A stretch of 64,000 nucleotides of DNA from Leifsonia aquatica H1aii (GTDB lineage: Bacteria; Actinomycetota; Actinomycetes; Actinomycetales; Microbacteriaceae). The DNA is taken from positions 236,007-300,006 of the forward strand of contig NZ_AYMR01000001.1 of the NCBI RefSeq assembly GCF_000633535.1, written 5' to 3'. Below the pieces are notes generated by a model, which was not told the origin of the DNA, did no database searches, and saw only the letters and a program-made list of their open reading frames with translations. This document shows, piece after piece, positions 27,888 to 39,103 of the stretch. The translations under genes and the position numbers were made by a program. Positions within the stretch are counted from its first letter, which is position 1, and each line of letters begins with the position of its first letter.

Positions 27888-29590
27888 GCCCCGCGCTCGA
27901 CACTGCGGACCTGCTCGCTGCGGCGCGCTCCTGGCAGGAGCAGGATCCGGACCCCGAGACGCGGGACGAGCTGGATGCCCTGATCGCTGCCGCGACCGAC
28001 GGCTCGGCCGACGCCGTGGCCGACCTCCACTCGCGCTTCGACACCCGCCTCGCGTTCGGCACGGCCGGCCTCCGCGGCGAGATCGCGGCCGGCCCGAACC
28101 GGATGAACCGCGTGCTGGTCTCGCAGGCCGCCGCCGGCTTCGCCCGCTGGCTGCTCGAGAACACGGAGGGCGGCTCGCCCTCCGTCGTGATCGGCTACGA
28201 CGGACGCAAGAATTCGGACGTCTTCGCCCGCGACACCGCCGAGCTGATGGCCGGTGCGGGTGTGCGCGCCATCCTGCTGCCGCGGCTGCTGCCGACCCCC
28301 GTCCTCGCCTTCGCGGTGCGTCATCTCGACGTCAGCGCCGGGGTGATGGTCACCGCCAGCCACAACCCGCCGAACGACAACGGGTACAAGGTCTACCTCG
28401 GCGGCACGGACCACGGTTCGCAGATCGTCTCCCCGACGGATGTCGAGATCGCGGCGAAGATCCTCGAGGTCGCCGCCGGCAGTGTGCTCGACCTCCCGCG
28501 CTCGGAGCAGTACGAGATCGCCTCCGAGGACGTCGAGCGGGCGTACATCGACGCCACCGCGGCCGTCGCGACCTCGACCGCACCCCGCGACGCCGTCTCG
28601 TTCGCGTACACGGCCATGCACGGCGTCGGCTGGCGCACGGCGCGCGACGTGTTCGCGGCCGCCGGATTCGCCGAGCCGCAGGTCGTGGCCGCGCAGATCG
28701 ATCCCGACCCCGCCTTCCCCACGGTCTCGTTCCCGAACCCCGAGGAGCCGGGAGCGATGGATCTCGCATTCGAGACCGCGCGTGCGGCCGGCGTGGATCT
28801 CGTCATCGCGAACGACCCGGACGCGGACCGGCTGGCGGTCGCCGTGCCCGACCTCTCCGAGGAGCAGGGCTACCGGAGGCTGAGCGGCAACGAGGTCGGA
28901 GCTCTGCTCGGCTGGCGCGCCGCCGAGCTGGCCCAGGCCGCCGCCGGCGATGGCGGCGCTGACGGGGTGCTCGCGTGCTCGATCGTCTCCTCCCCCGCGC
29001 TGGCTGCGGTGGCGAGCGCCTACCGCCTCGACTTCGTGGACACCCTCACCGGGTTCAAGTGGGTCTCGCGCGCACCGGGGCTGATCTTTGGGTTCGAGGA
29101 GGCGCTCGGCTACCTCGTCAACCCGGAGACGGTCCGCGACAAGGACGGCATCTCCGCCGCCACCGCGCTGCTCGACCTGGCGGCGGCGCTGGCCGCCGAC
29201 GGGCAGACCATCGCGGATCGGCTGGATGCGTTCGCCGAACGGTTCGGCTTCTTCGCCAGCGACCAGATCTCGCTGCGGGTGACCGATCTCTCGCGCATCG
29301 GCGAGATCATGGCCGCCCTGCGCGCGACGCCGCCGAGCCACCTCGGCGAGGTGCGGGTGGAGCGGATCGACGACCTGCGCGACGGTTTCGAGGGCCTTCC
29401 GCCCAGCGATGTGCTGCGCATCCTGCTGGCGGACGGCTCGCGCGTCATGGTCCGCCCGAGCGGTACCGAGCCGAAGCTGAAGATCTACATCGACGCGTCG
29501 AGCGATGAGGGCACCGTCGCCGAGCGCCGGGCGACCGCGACCGCGCGGGTCGACGCTCTCGGCGCGGCGATGCGCGCGCTCACGGCGTAG
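27884..29590 (+). CDS. Phosphohexomutase-family enzyme, likely phosphopentomutase/phosphoglucomutase (PmmB-like)
   Basis: 568 aa alpha-D-phosphohexomutase. Catalytic serine loop VTASHNPPNDNGYKVY, metal site NDPDADRLAVA, sugar loop GFEEALGYLV and phosphate loop RPSGTEPKLKIY are all present and in order. Length fits the long PGM2/PmmB branch. The GTG overlaps the pnp stop by 4 bp. Such tight coupling suggests it converts the ribose-1-phosphate made by PNP to ribose-5-phosphate, but it could also be a phosphomannomutase for GDP-mannose supply. It overlaps the convergent MFS gene by 11 bp. Confidence 0.9.
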   Translation: MSPALDTADLLAAARSWQEQDPDPETRDELDALIAAATDGSADAVADLHSRFDTRLAFGTAGLRGEIAAGPNRMNRVLVSQAAAGFARWLLENTEGGSPSVVIGYDGRKNSDVFARDTAELMAGAGVRAILLPRLLPTPVLAFAVRHLDVSAGVMVTASHNPPNDNGYKVYLGGTDHGSQIVSPTDVEIAAKILEVAAGSVLDLPRSEQYEIASEDVERAYIDATAAVATSTAPRDAVSFAYTAMHGVGWRTARDVFAAAGFAEPQVVAAQIDPDPAFPTVSFPNPEEPGAMDLAFETARAAGVDLVIANDPDADRLAVAVPDLSEEQGYRRLSGNEVGALLGWRAAELAQAAAGDGGADGVLACSIVSSPALAAVASAYRLDFVDTLTGFKWVSRAPGLIFGFEEALGYLVNPETVRDKDGISAATALLDLAAALAADGQTIADRLDAFAERFGFFASDQISLRVTDLSRIGEIMAALRATPPSHLGEVRVERIDDLRDGFEGLPPSDVLRILLADGSRVMVRPSGTEPKLKIYIDASSDEGTVAERRATATARVDALGAAMRALTA

Positions 29591-30779
29591 GGACGGAGCG
29601 CGATCGGGTGGTGGCGCGGGCGGCGTAGCTGAGCAGGAACGCCGCCAGCGCCACCACGGTCACGACGGACCCGGCGAACGGGACAGCCTCGGCTCCTCCG
29701 GCTCCCAATGCGAGCGTCCCGAGCGGGGGCGCGATCGCGATCCCGACGTACATCGCGGTCGAGTACCAGGAGAGGGCGAGCGCGGACGTCTCCGGATCCA
29801 CGTGGACCAGCCGGTGCTGGACGGGGATCGCGATGGCGAACGCTGCGACGCCCCACAGTGCGAACACGACCAGGGACGCGGCGAACGACGCCTCGACGAA
29901 CGGCAGCACTGCGAGGGCGATCACCTGGCCGAGCAGGGCGACGGCCGCGACCGTGCGACTGCCGAAGCGGTCGGTCAGCGGTCCGGCGACGACGTTGCCG
30001 ACCACTCCGGCCGCGCCGTAGGCCAGCAGGAGCACGGCGAGCAGCGAGCCGGAGCCGCCGGTGGAGGCGCGCGTGACCGCCGCCGAGAAGATGTAGACGA
30101 TGTTGAATCCGGCGATCATGAACACGGTGGTCGCCAGCAGCGCGAGCACGCGCAGGTCTGCCAGCGTGGCGAGCCTCCGCCGCAGTGTCGCGGGCGGGGC
30201 CAGTGGGACCCGACGCACCAGCAGCGGGATGAGCGCAGCCAGCACCGCACCGAGCACCACCACGCACCACAGCGCGAACCGCCAGCCGGCGATGCCGCCG
30301 AGGGCCGTGCCGAGCGGCGAGCCGACCGCGGTGGCGAGGGTGAACCCGGCGCCGACCAGCGCGAGCGCCCGCCCGCGCTTCTCGGGCGCGGAGAGGGCGG
30401 CGGCCGCGGCGGTCGCGGTCGGCACGAGGGCGGCGCCACCGATCCCGGAGAACGTGCGCCCGGCGATGAACCAGCCGAGGTCGGGCGCCAGCGCCGCGAC
30501 CGCGGTGCCGATCGCGAAGAGGCCGAGTCCGACGCCCATCAGGGCCGATCGCGGCACCCGCGGGAGCAGGATCGAGACGGCCGGGGCCGCGACGGCGACG
30601 ACGAGCGAATAGGTGGTGATCGAGACGCTGACGGCCGACGGGGTCGTGCCGAGGGTGCTCGCGATCTGCGGCAGGAGGCCGGCGATGACGAAGGCGTTGG
30701 TGCCGACGACGAAGAGGCCGAGGGCGAGGACCACGAGGGCCGGCGTGGCCTTGCGGTACGATTGTTCGATGATCGTCAT
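29580..30779 (-). CDS. MFS transporter, drug-efflux type
   Basis: 399 aa with 12 predicted helices, opening with LVVLALGLFVVGTNAFVIAGLLPQIA, typical of the DHA1 AraJ/PbuE-like branch. Motif A-like residues follow helix 2. Probable role is proton-coupled export of a drug or metabolite. The start ATG 30779 (MTIIEQSYRK) is set by a complete promoter whose -10 ends 6 nt upstream. It is divergent from an ArsR regulator, its likely repressor. Confidence 0.9.
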   Translation of the reverse strand: MTIIEQSYRKATPALVVLALGLFVVGTNAFVIAGLLPQIASTLGTTPSAVSVSITTYSLVVAVAAPAVSILLPRVPRSALMGVGLGLFAIGTAVAALAPDLGWFIAGRTFSGIGGAALVPTATAAAAALSAPEKRGRALALVGAGFTLATAVGSPLGTALGGIAGWRFALWCVVVLGAVLAALIPLLVRRVPLAPPATLRRRLATLADLRVLALLATTVFMIAGFNIVYIFSAAVTRASTGGSGSLLAVLLLAYGAAGVVGNVVAGPLTDRFGSRTVAAVALLGQVIALAVLPFVEASFAASLVVFALWGVAAFAIAIPVQHRLVHVDPETSALALSWYSTAMYVGIAIAPPLGTLALGAGGAEAVPFAGSVVTVVALAAFLLSYAARATTRSRSVPTP

Positions 30780-30815
30780 ACGGTTAGCGTAGGGCGATAG
30801 TTCGATGATTGTCAA
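30765..30815 (-). promoter_or_regulatory. MFS promoter with a duplicated operator-like 14-mer
   Basis: On the minus strand TTGACA (30810-30815), an 18-nt spacer and TACGCT (30786-30791) are followed by 6 nt and the MFS ATG, so the message is leaderless. TTCGATGATYGTCA occurs twice on the plus strand, at 30765-30778 and 30801-30814. The second copy covers the -35; the first lies in the start of the coding region. They are good candidates for ArsR-type operator sites. Confidence 0.6.
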
Positions 30816-30830
30816 ACAATTGGACCCCGC

Positions 30831-31133
30831 ATGACCGAGTACCCCTCACCGTCGATGGACGAGGTCGAACTGATGGACCTGCTGAGAGCGGTCGCCGACC
30901 CCGTCCGACTGCAGATGGTCCGCGTCCTCGCCGACGGCGAGCCGCATCCCAAGGCGCTGACCGAATGGGGCTGCGACGTGCAGAAGTCGACCATGGCGCA
31001 CCATTTCAAGACGTTGCGCGAGGCCGGCCTCACGAACACGATCGTGAACGGCCGCACGCACGACATCCAGCTGCGCCGCGCCGAGCTCGACGCCCGCTTC
31101 CCCGGGCTGATCGATGCTCTGCTGACGGACTAG
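30831..31133 (+). CDS. ArsR-family winged-helix transcriptional regulator
   Basis: 100 aa. It shows LRAVADPVRLQMVRVLADG at the N-terminal helix, then the recognition helix KSTMAHHFKTLREAGL and the wing TNTIVNGRTHDIQLRR. No metal-binding cysteines are present, so it probably senses an organic ligand or nothing. It is divergent from the MFS pump and likely represses it. Its stop codon shares the sequence CTAG with the stop of the converging PTS IIB gene. Confidence 0.9.
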   Translation: MTEYPSPSMDEVELMDLLRAVADPVRLQMVRVLADGEPHPKALTEWGCDVQKSTMAHHFKTLREAGLTNTIVNGRTHDIQLRRAELDARFPGLIDALLTD

Positions 31134-31402
31134 CCGAGCGCCTCGTCGAGCTTGCGCTCCAGCTCGTCGAGGTCGAAGTAGTTCTTGACGACGATGACGT
31201 CGGCGTTGGTCCGGCCGATCCGCTCCACCAGCTCGGGCGACGACAGGATGACCTGGGCGTCCGCGGCCTCGGCAGCGAGGCTGCCGACATCGGTCGCCGT
31301 CACGTCGGCGTCGATGCCGAGTCGGTCGAGCACGCGCTCGGCGTTGACCTTGAGGATGCCGGAGGTGCCGAGTCCCACGCCGCAGATCGCGACGATCTTC
31401 AT
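31130..31402 (-). CDS. PTS system IIB component, ascorbate/lactose-like
   Basis: 90 aa. It begins MKIVAICGVGLGTSGILKVN; the phospho-acceptor is Cys8 in the family CGxGLGTS loop. IIB proteins take phosphate from IIA and pass it to the sugar on IIC. No IIC permease is seen in the window. The ATG overlaps the IIA stop by 4 bp. The sugar is unknown, and a regulatory role is possible without a permease. Confidence 0.88.
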   Translation of the reverse strand: MKIVAICGVGLGTSGILKVNAERVLDRLGIDADVTATDVGSLAAEAADAQVILSSPELVERIGRTNADVIVVKNYFDLDELERKLDEALG

Positions 31403-31857
31403 CCGGCACCCTCCTCGGAATGCGCAAGCACTCGCTGCACCTCGTCGACATCCTGGGCCGCGGCCAGCGCCGGGATCGCCGCGGGGTCGTTGAAGACGTT
31501 GGCCAGCTCCGCCACGCTCGTCACGTGCGCCTCCGGCGTCGAGACGGCGAGGCCGAGCACCACCGAGACCGGGTCATTGTGCGGGTGGCCGAACACCACC
31601 GGCTCGTCGAGCGTCACGACCGAGAGCCCGTCGAAATTCACGTCGGGGCCGGGGCGCGCGTGGGCCAGCGCGAGGCCCGGCGCGATCACGATGTACGCGC
31701 CGAACTCCTCGATCACCTGGATCATGCGGTCCCCGTAGCCCTGCTCGGTGGCCCCCGACCGGGTCAGCGCCTCGCCCGCCAGCCGCACGGCGTCACGCCA
31801 GTCGGATGCGTGCGCTCCGACGGTGACGGCGGACTCGGGCAACGGTGGCAGCGGCAT
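31399..31857 (-). CDS. PTS system IIA component
   Basis: 152 aa IIA of the fructose/mannitol/ascorbate type. The segment IVIAPGLALAHARPGPDVN holds the phospho-acceptor His66. EEFGAYI and VSVVLGLAV are also family-like. A TACGCT -10 box ends 6 nt before the ATG at 31857. It forms a two-gene operon with IIB, placed between the ArsR and adenosine deaminase genes. With no IIC nearby it may act with a remote permease or as a regulator. Confidence 0.88.
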   Translation of the reverse strand: MPLPPLPESAVTVGAHASDWRDAVRLAGEALTRSGATEQGYGDRMIQVIEEFGAYIVIAPGLALAHARPGPDVNFDGLSVVTLDEPVVFGHPHNDPVSVVLGLAVSTPEAHVTSVAELANVFNDPAAIPALAAAQDVDEVQRVLAHSEEGAG

Positions 31858-31863
31858 GGTCCC

Positions 31864-31869
31864 AGCGTA
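31864..31869 (-). promoter_or_regulatory. Leaderless -10 box of the PTS IIA gene
   Basis: TACGCT on the minus strand ends 6 nt before the ATG at 31857. Confidence 0.5.
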
Positions 31870-31881
31870 GCCGCCGCCGCG

Positions 31882-33000
31882 TCAGGAACCCTCGAAACCC
31901 GCTGTGATGATGTCGGCCAGCTCCTCACGTTCCTCGAGCGGGAGGAACGCGCCGGCGGCCGCGTTGAGCTGGAAGATCTCCAGGTCGGTGCGGTCGTAGG
32001 CGAAGGCGTCGGCCAGGATGCTCAGCTCGCGGGTCAGCGTCGTGCCGCTCATCAGGCGGTTGTCGGTGTTCACCGTGACGCGGAAGCCCAGCTGGTAGAG
32101 CAGGTCGAAGGGGTGGTCGAGGATGTCGGTGCCCCAGGCGGCGATCGCTCCGGTCTGCAGGTTCGAGGTCGGGCTGGTCTCCAGCGCGATCTCACGGTCC
32201 TTGACCCACTGCGAGAGCGTGCCGAGCGTCACGTAGGTGTTCTCGTCGTCCTGACGCTCGATCGAGATGTCCTCGGCCAGGCGCACGCCGTGACCGAGGC
32301 GCAGGGCACGGCCGTCCAGCAGGGCGCCGCGGATGCTGTCGAGGCCGTCCGCCTCCCCCGCGTGGATCGTGGCCGGGAAGAAGTTCTCTGCCAGGTAGTC
32401 GAACGCAGCACGGTGGTTGGCGGGCGGGAAGCCCGCCTCCGGGCCGGCGATGTCGAAGCCGACCACGCCGTTGTCGCGGTGCCGCACCGCCAGCTGCGCG
32501 ATCTCGAGGCCGCGGTCGAGGTGGCGCATGGCCGAGACCAGCTGGCCGACGCGGATGCGCTTGCCCGTGTCGCGGACGTCCTGGATGCCCGCCTCGATGC
32601 CCTCCTGCACGGCCTCCACGGTCTCGTCCAGGCTGAGGCCGCGGGTCAGGTGCTGCTCCGGCGCCCAGCGGATCTCACCGTAGACGACGCCGTCGGCGCC
32701 GAGGTCCTGGACGAACTCACGGGCGACCCGGATGAGACCCTCCCGGGTCTGCATGACGGCCGTGGTCAGGTCGAACGTCTTGAGGTACTCCACCAGCGAG
32801 CCCGAGTTGGACTTCTCACCGAACCAGCGCGCCAGCTCAACGGGGTCGGTGGTGGGCAGGTCGAGCCCGATCGTGTCGCCCAGCTCGATCACGGTCGAGG
32901 GGCGCAGGCCGCCGTCGAGGTGGTCGTGGAGCGACACCTTCGGCAGTGCGCGGATGTCGGTCCCGTCGGCGAGCGTGTACCCGGCGTTCTGTTCGGTCAT
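31882..33000 (-). CDS. add: Adenosine deaminase
   Basis: 372 aa zinc enzyme that deaminates (deoxy)adenosine to (deoxy)inosine, which PNP can then cleave. It has the metal motif HDHLDGGLRPSTV (HxH, with Asp in the usual place), HAGEADG, LGHGVRLAED and VNTDNRLMSGTTL with the catalytic Glu and Asp. Length is usual (330-380 aa). The ATG at 33000 is preceded by a TAGATT -10 box 7 nt away and also by GAAGGA, so either a leaderless or a led message could be translated. Confidence 0.94.
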   Translation of the reverse strand: MTEQNAGYTLADGTDIRALPKVSLHDHLDGGLRPSTVIELGDTIGLDLPTTDPVELARWFGEKSNSGSLVEYLKTFDLTTAVMQTREGLIRVAREFVQDLGADGVVYGEIRWAPEQHLTRGLSLDETVEAVQEGIEAGIQDVRDTGKRIRVGQLVSAMRHLDRGLEIAQLAVRHRDNGVVGFDIAGPEAGFPPANHRAAFDYLAENFFPATIHAGEADGLDSIRGALLDGRALRLGHGVRLAEDISIERQDDENTYVTLGTLSQWVKDREIALETSPTSNLQTGAIAAWGTDILDHPFDLLYQLGFRVTVNTDNRLMSGTTLTRELSILADAFAYDRTDLEIFQLNAAAGAFLPLEEREELADIITAGFEGS

Positions 33001-33007
33001 GTCCTTC

Positions 33008-33013
33008 AATCTA
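33008..33013 (-). promoter_or_regulatory. -10 box of add
   Basis: TAGATT on the minus strand ends 7 nt before the ATG at 33000. Confidence 0.45.
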
Positions 33014-33064
33014 TCGGTCGGCGGCCGCCACCGCCGAGTCCTCACTCGGCGGTGGGGCGGTCGC

Positions 33065-34372
<1,308 letters not shown>

Positions 34373-34385
34373 GAGGATCTGTTTC

Positions 34386-34799
34386 CTAATCGTTGTTGCG
34401 GTACTCGTCGAGCTGGCGCGGCCCGAACGCGTCGGGCAGCACCTCGTCGATCGTGCGGATGCCGGAGACGGTCTCCAGCAGCATCCCTTCGGCCGAGTGC
34501 TCGTAGAGCAGCTGCCGGCACCGGCCGCACGGCATGAGGGTGTCGCCGTCGCCGTTCACACAGGTGAACGCGACGAGCCGGCCGCCGCCGGTCATGGCGA
34601 GCGAGGACACCAGCCCGCACTCGGCGCAGAGGGTCACGCCGTAGCTGGCGTTCTCCACGTTGCAGCCGCTGACGATGCGGCCGTCGTCGACGAGCGCCGC
34701 CGCTCCCACGGGGAACGCCGAGTACGGGACGTACGCGTGCTCCTTCGCGGTGTTCGCCGCAGCGCGCAGGGCGGCCCAGTCGATCTGCGGCGCGGTCAT
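34386..34799 (-). CDS. cdd: Cytidine deaminase
   Basis: 137 aa homotetrameric zinc deaminase that turns (deoxy)cytidine into (deoxy)uridine. It shows YVPYSAFPVGAAALVD, NVENASYGVTLCAEC and MPCGRCRQLL; the zinc ligands are the Cys of LCAE and the two Cys of PCGRC. The ATG at 34799 overlaps the permease stop by 4 bp, which ties nucleoside uptake to degradation. Confidence 0.95.
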   Translation of the reverse strand: MTAPQIDWAALRAAANTAKEHAYVPYSAFPVGAAALVDDGRIVSGCNVENASYGVTLCAECGLVSSLAMTGGGRLVAFTCVNGDGDTLMPCGRCRQLLYEHSAEGMLLETVSGIRTIDEVLPDAFGPRQLDEYRNND

Positions 34800-36081
34800 G
34801 ACTTGATGTAGGGCTTGCCGTCGGCGGCGGGCGCCCGCGACATCCCGACGAGCCCGGCGACCGCGAAGATCGTCACCACGTACGGCAGCATCAGCATGAA
34901 CTCGCTCGGGACGGGCGAGCCGATGATCCCCAGCACGTTCTGCAGGTTCGACGCGAAGCCGAAGAGCAGAGCGGCGAGCGTGGCGCGGATCGGATCCCAG
35001 CGGCCGAAGATCACGGCGGCGAGGGCGATGAAGCCCTGACCCGCTGTCATCTCCTTGGAGAAGGCGCCCACCGAGCCGAGGGTGAAGTACGCGCCGCCGA
35101 GGCCGGCGACCGCGCCCGCGAGGGACACGTTCCAGAACCGGGTGCTGTTGACCTTGATGCCCACCGTGTCGGCGGCCTCGGGGTGCTCGCCGACCGAGCG
35201 GAGGCGCAGGCCCCAGCGGGTCTTGAACAGACCGAACCAGACGACGAAGATCGCGATGTACATCAGGTACTCGATGATCGTCTGGTCGAACAGGACCTTG
35301 CCGATGATCGGGATGTCGCTCAGGATCGGGATCGGCCAGTCCGGCAGACGCGGCGGGTGGTTCAACACCGTCGGGTCGGCGGCGAGCACCTTCGAGTAGA
35401 GGAAGCTCGTCAGTCCGGTGACCAGCACGTTGAGCACGACGCCGACGATGACCTGGTCGACCAGGTACTTGATCGCGAAGGCGGCGAGCACGAACGACAC
35501 CAGGACGCCGGCGACCATCGCGGCGAGCAGGCCGACGACCCAGCTGCCGGTGAGGGTCGCGGTCATGGCCGAGACGAAGGCGCCGGCGAGCAGCTGGCCC
35601 TCGATCGCGACGTTGACGACGCCGCCGCGCTCGGAGATCACACCGCCGAGGGCACCGAAGACCAGGGGCACCGACAGGCTGATCGTGCCGAGGAGCAGAC
35701 CGGTGACGGGCACCGGCAGCTCGCCGGAGCCCGCCCAGGAGAGGAACCCGAACATGAACACGAGGGCGAACACGACGACCAGCCAGATCGGCGTCTTGCG
35801 CGCATTCCAGGACAGCCAGGCGCTGTAGGCGGTGACGATCGCCAACAGCACGATCACGACGATCGTCGTCGAGAACGTGTCGACGACGAGGTTCGGCAGC
35901 TTGACGGCGTCGGACGACTCGGAGAACCGGAAGGTGCTCTGACCGTGGCGCGAGAAGCCGAGGAACAGGACGAGGCTGATGACCACGAATACGGCGAAGG
36001 CGATCGGGGCCTTCCAGGAACGGATCTCGGCCTTCTCCAGCGCGATGGGCGCGGAGTCGGGGACGACGGGGGCCGTGGTGG

Positions 36082-36085
<4 letters not shown>
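34796..36085 (-). CDS. Nucleoside ABC transporter permease 2 (BmpF/NupQ type)
   Basis: 429 aa membrane protein of the BPD_transp_2 family with about ten helices. Typical loops are GGVISERGGVVNVAIEGQLL and RSVGEHPEAADTVGIKVN. The N-terminal 120 residues are an extra hydrophobic region. The GTG at 36085 overlaps the first permease by 4 bp. With the other permease it forms the channel of a BmpA-dependent nucleoside importer. Confidence 0.92.
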
Positions 36086-37370
<1,285 letters not shown>

Positions 37371-37374
<4 letters not shown>

Positions 37375-38891
37375 GCTGCTGCTCCTGCCTGCTCCGGCGA
37401 CTCGCCGGCCATCATGAGGCCGAGGACGTCGCGCGACGTGTCCCCCGGCACGATTCCAACGATTCCCCCGCGGTACATCACCGCGATGCGGTCGGCCAGC
37501 GCGGCGACCTCGTCGAGCTCTGTCGAGACCACGATCACCGGCACGCCGGAGTCCCGCGTCTCGACGATCCGCTTGTGCACGAACTCGATCGATCCGACGT
37601 CGAGCCCACGGGTGGGCTGCGCCGCCACGAAGAGCCGCAGCTCGCGGCTGAGCTCACGGGCCAGCACGACCTTCTGCGCGTTGCCGCCGGAGAGGCGGCC
37701 GACGGCGGTGTCGATCGACTGGGTGCGCACGTCGAACTCGCGCACCTTCTCCTCGGCGAACTGCTTGAGGTACGAGAACTGGATGTTGCCGCCCTTCACG
37801 AAGGGCTCCCCGGTCGAACGGTCCAGCATCAGGTTCTCCTGGATGCTGAACTCGCCGACGAGTCCGTCTTCGTTGCGGTCCTCCGGGACGAAGCCGACGC
37901 CGGCGTCGAGCACCTTGCGCGGGCTCTGCCCCTGGATCTCCTTGCCGTCGAGGACGATGGCGCCCTCGACGCGCGGCTGGAGGCCGAGGATCGCCTCGGT
38001 CAGCTCGGTCTGGCCGTTGCCCTGCACGCCCGCGATGGCGAGGATCTCGCCGGCGCGGACCTCGAAGCTGACCCGGTTGACCACGAGCTGGCCGATCGGA
38101 TCGATCACCGAGAGGTCCTTCACGACGAGGGCCGCGTCGCCGGGCGTCGCGGGCTTCTTCTCCACGGTGAGCGAGACCGCACGGCCGACCATCATCGACG
38201 CCATCTCGGCGTTCGTCGCCGTGGGCTCGGCCTCGCCGACGACCTTGCCGAGGCGGATGACCGTGATCCGGTCGGCGACCTCGCGCACCTCGCGCAGCTT
38301 GTGGGTGATGAAGATGATCGCCGTGCCCTGCTCCTTGAGCTGGCGCATGATGCCCATCAGCTCGTCGGTCTCCTGCGGGGTCAGCACAGCGGTGGGCTCG
38401 TCGAAGACGAGGACCTTGGCGTTCTGGGACAGCGCCTTGATGATCTCGACGCGCTGCTGGACGCCGACCGGCAGATCCTCGACCAGGGCGTCGGGGTCGA
38501 CGTCGAAACCGAACCGGGCCGAGATCTCGCGCACCTTCGCGCGGGCCGCGGCCAGGTCGAGACGACCGCCGAACTTCGTCTGCTCGTGGCCGAGCATGAC
38601 GTTCTCGGCGACGGTGAAGACCGGGATGAGCATGAAGTGCTGGTGCACCATGCCGATGCCGGCCTTCATGGCGTCGCCGGGTCCTGCGAAGTGCTGGACG
38701 ACGTCGTCCAGCAGGATGTCGCCCTCCTCGGCCTGGTACAGGCCGTAGAGGACGTTCATGAGAGTCGACTTGCCTGCGCCGTTCTCGCCGAGCAGGCAGT
38801 GGATCTCGCCGGGTTCGACCGTGAGGTCGATGTGGTCGTTCGCGACCAGGGCACCGAACCGTTTGGTGATGCCGCGGAGTTCGAGCTTCAT
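37371..38891 (-). CDS. Nucleoside ABC transporter ATP-binding protein (two ABC domains)
   Basis: 506 aa with two fused ATPase domains, as in sugar and nucleoside importers of the BmpD/NupA type. The first domain has GENGAGKSTLMNVLYGL (Walker A). The second has a degenerate AIAGVQGNGQTELTEAI and LSGGNAQKVVLARELSREL (signature). Its ATG at 38891 follows GAAGGAAAC. It starts the second part of the transporter operon after the bmpA-like gene. Confidence 0.94.
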
Positions 38892-38984
38892 TCGGGTGGG
38901 TTTCCTTCTCTACTCGCCCGTGGTGAGCACAGAGATGCTGAGCGGTGGCACGCGACAACGCCGGTGGCCTCGTTGCGCCTCTTC

Positions 38985-38990
38985 AATCTA
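38985..38990 (-). promoter_or_regulatory. -10 box upstream of the nucleoside ABC ATPase
   Basis: TAGATT on the minus strand lies about 95 nt upstream of the ATPase ATG. The palindrome at 39014-39027 sits where a regulator would contact the -35 region. No consensus -35 is visible. Confidence 0.4.
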
Positions 38991-39013
38991 CCGTCTGCGC
39001 AAATGTCAGTCTG

Positions 39014-39027
39014 TGCTCAGATGAGCA
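39014..39027. promoter_or_regulatory. Palindrome TGCTCA-N2-TGAGCA, copy 1
   Basis: TGCTCAGATGAGCA. An identical-arm copy lies at 40327-40340. The two flank the bmpA-like gene and precede the two transcription units of the nucleoside importer, so this is a candidate operator. Confidence 0.6.
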
Positions 39028-39048
39028 ATTCTGCCACGCGCACGACAA

Positions 39049-39077
39049 CGGGGAGGCCAGCTGCGCTGACCTCCCCG
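39049..39077 (-). terminator. Hairpin after the bmpA-like gene
   Basis: CGGGGAGG (39049-39056) pairs with CCTCCCCG (39070-39077), and inner CAGC/GCTG bases extend it with one mismatch. It lies just past the lipoprotein stop and would limit read-through into the ATPase and permeases, as is common when the binding protein is made in excess. Confidence 0.55.
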
Positions 39078-39103
39078 TCGAGTGTGGTGCTGTCGTTACC
39101 GCG

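Noticed and set aside
27641..29341. Minus-strand open frame opposite the phosphosugar mutase
   Set aside because: Composition typical of an antisense shadow, with no start signal or recognised motif.
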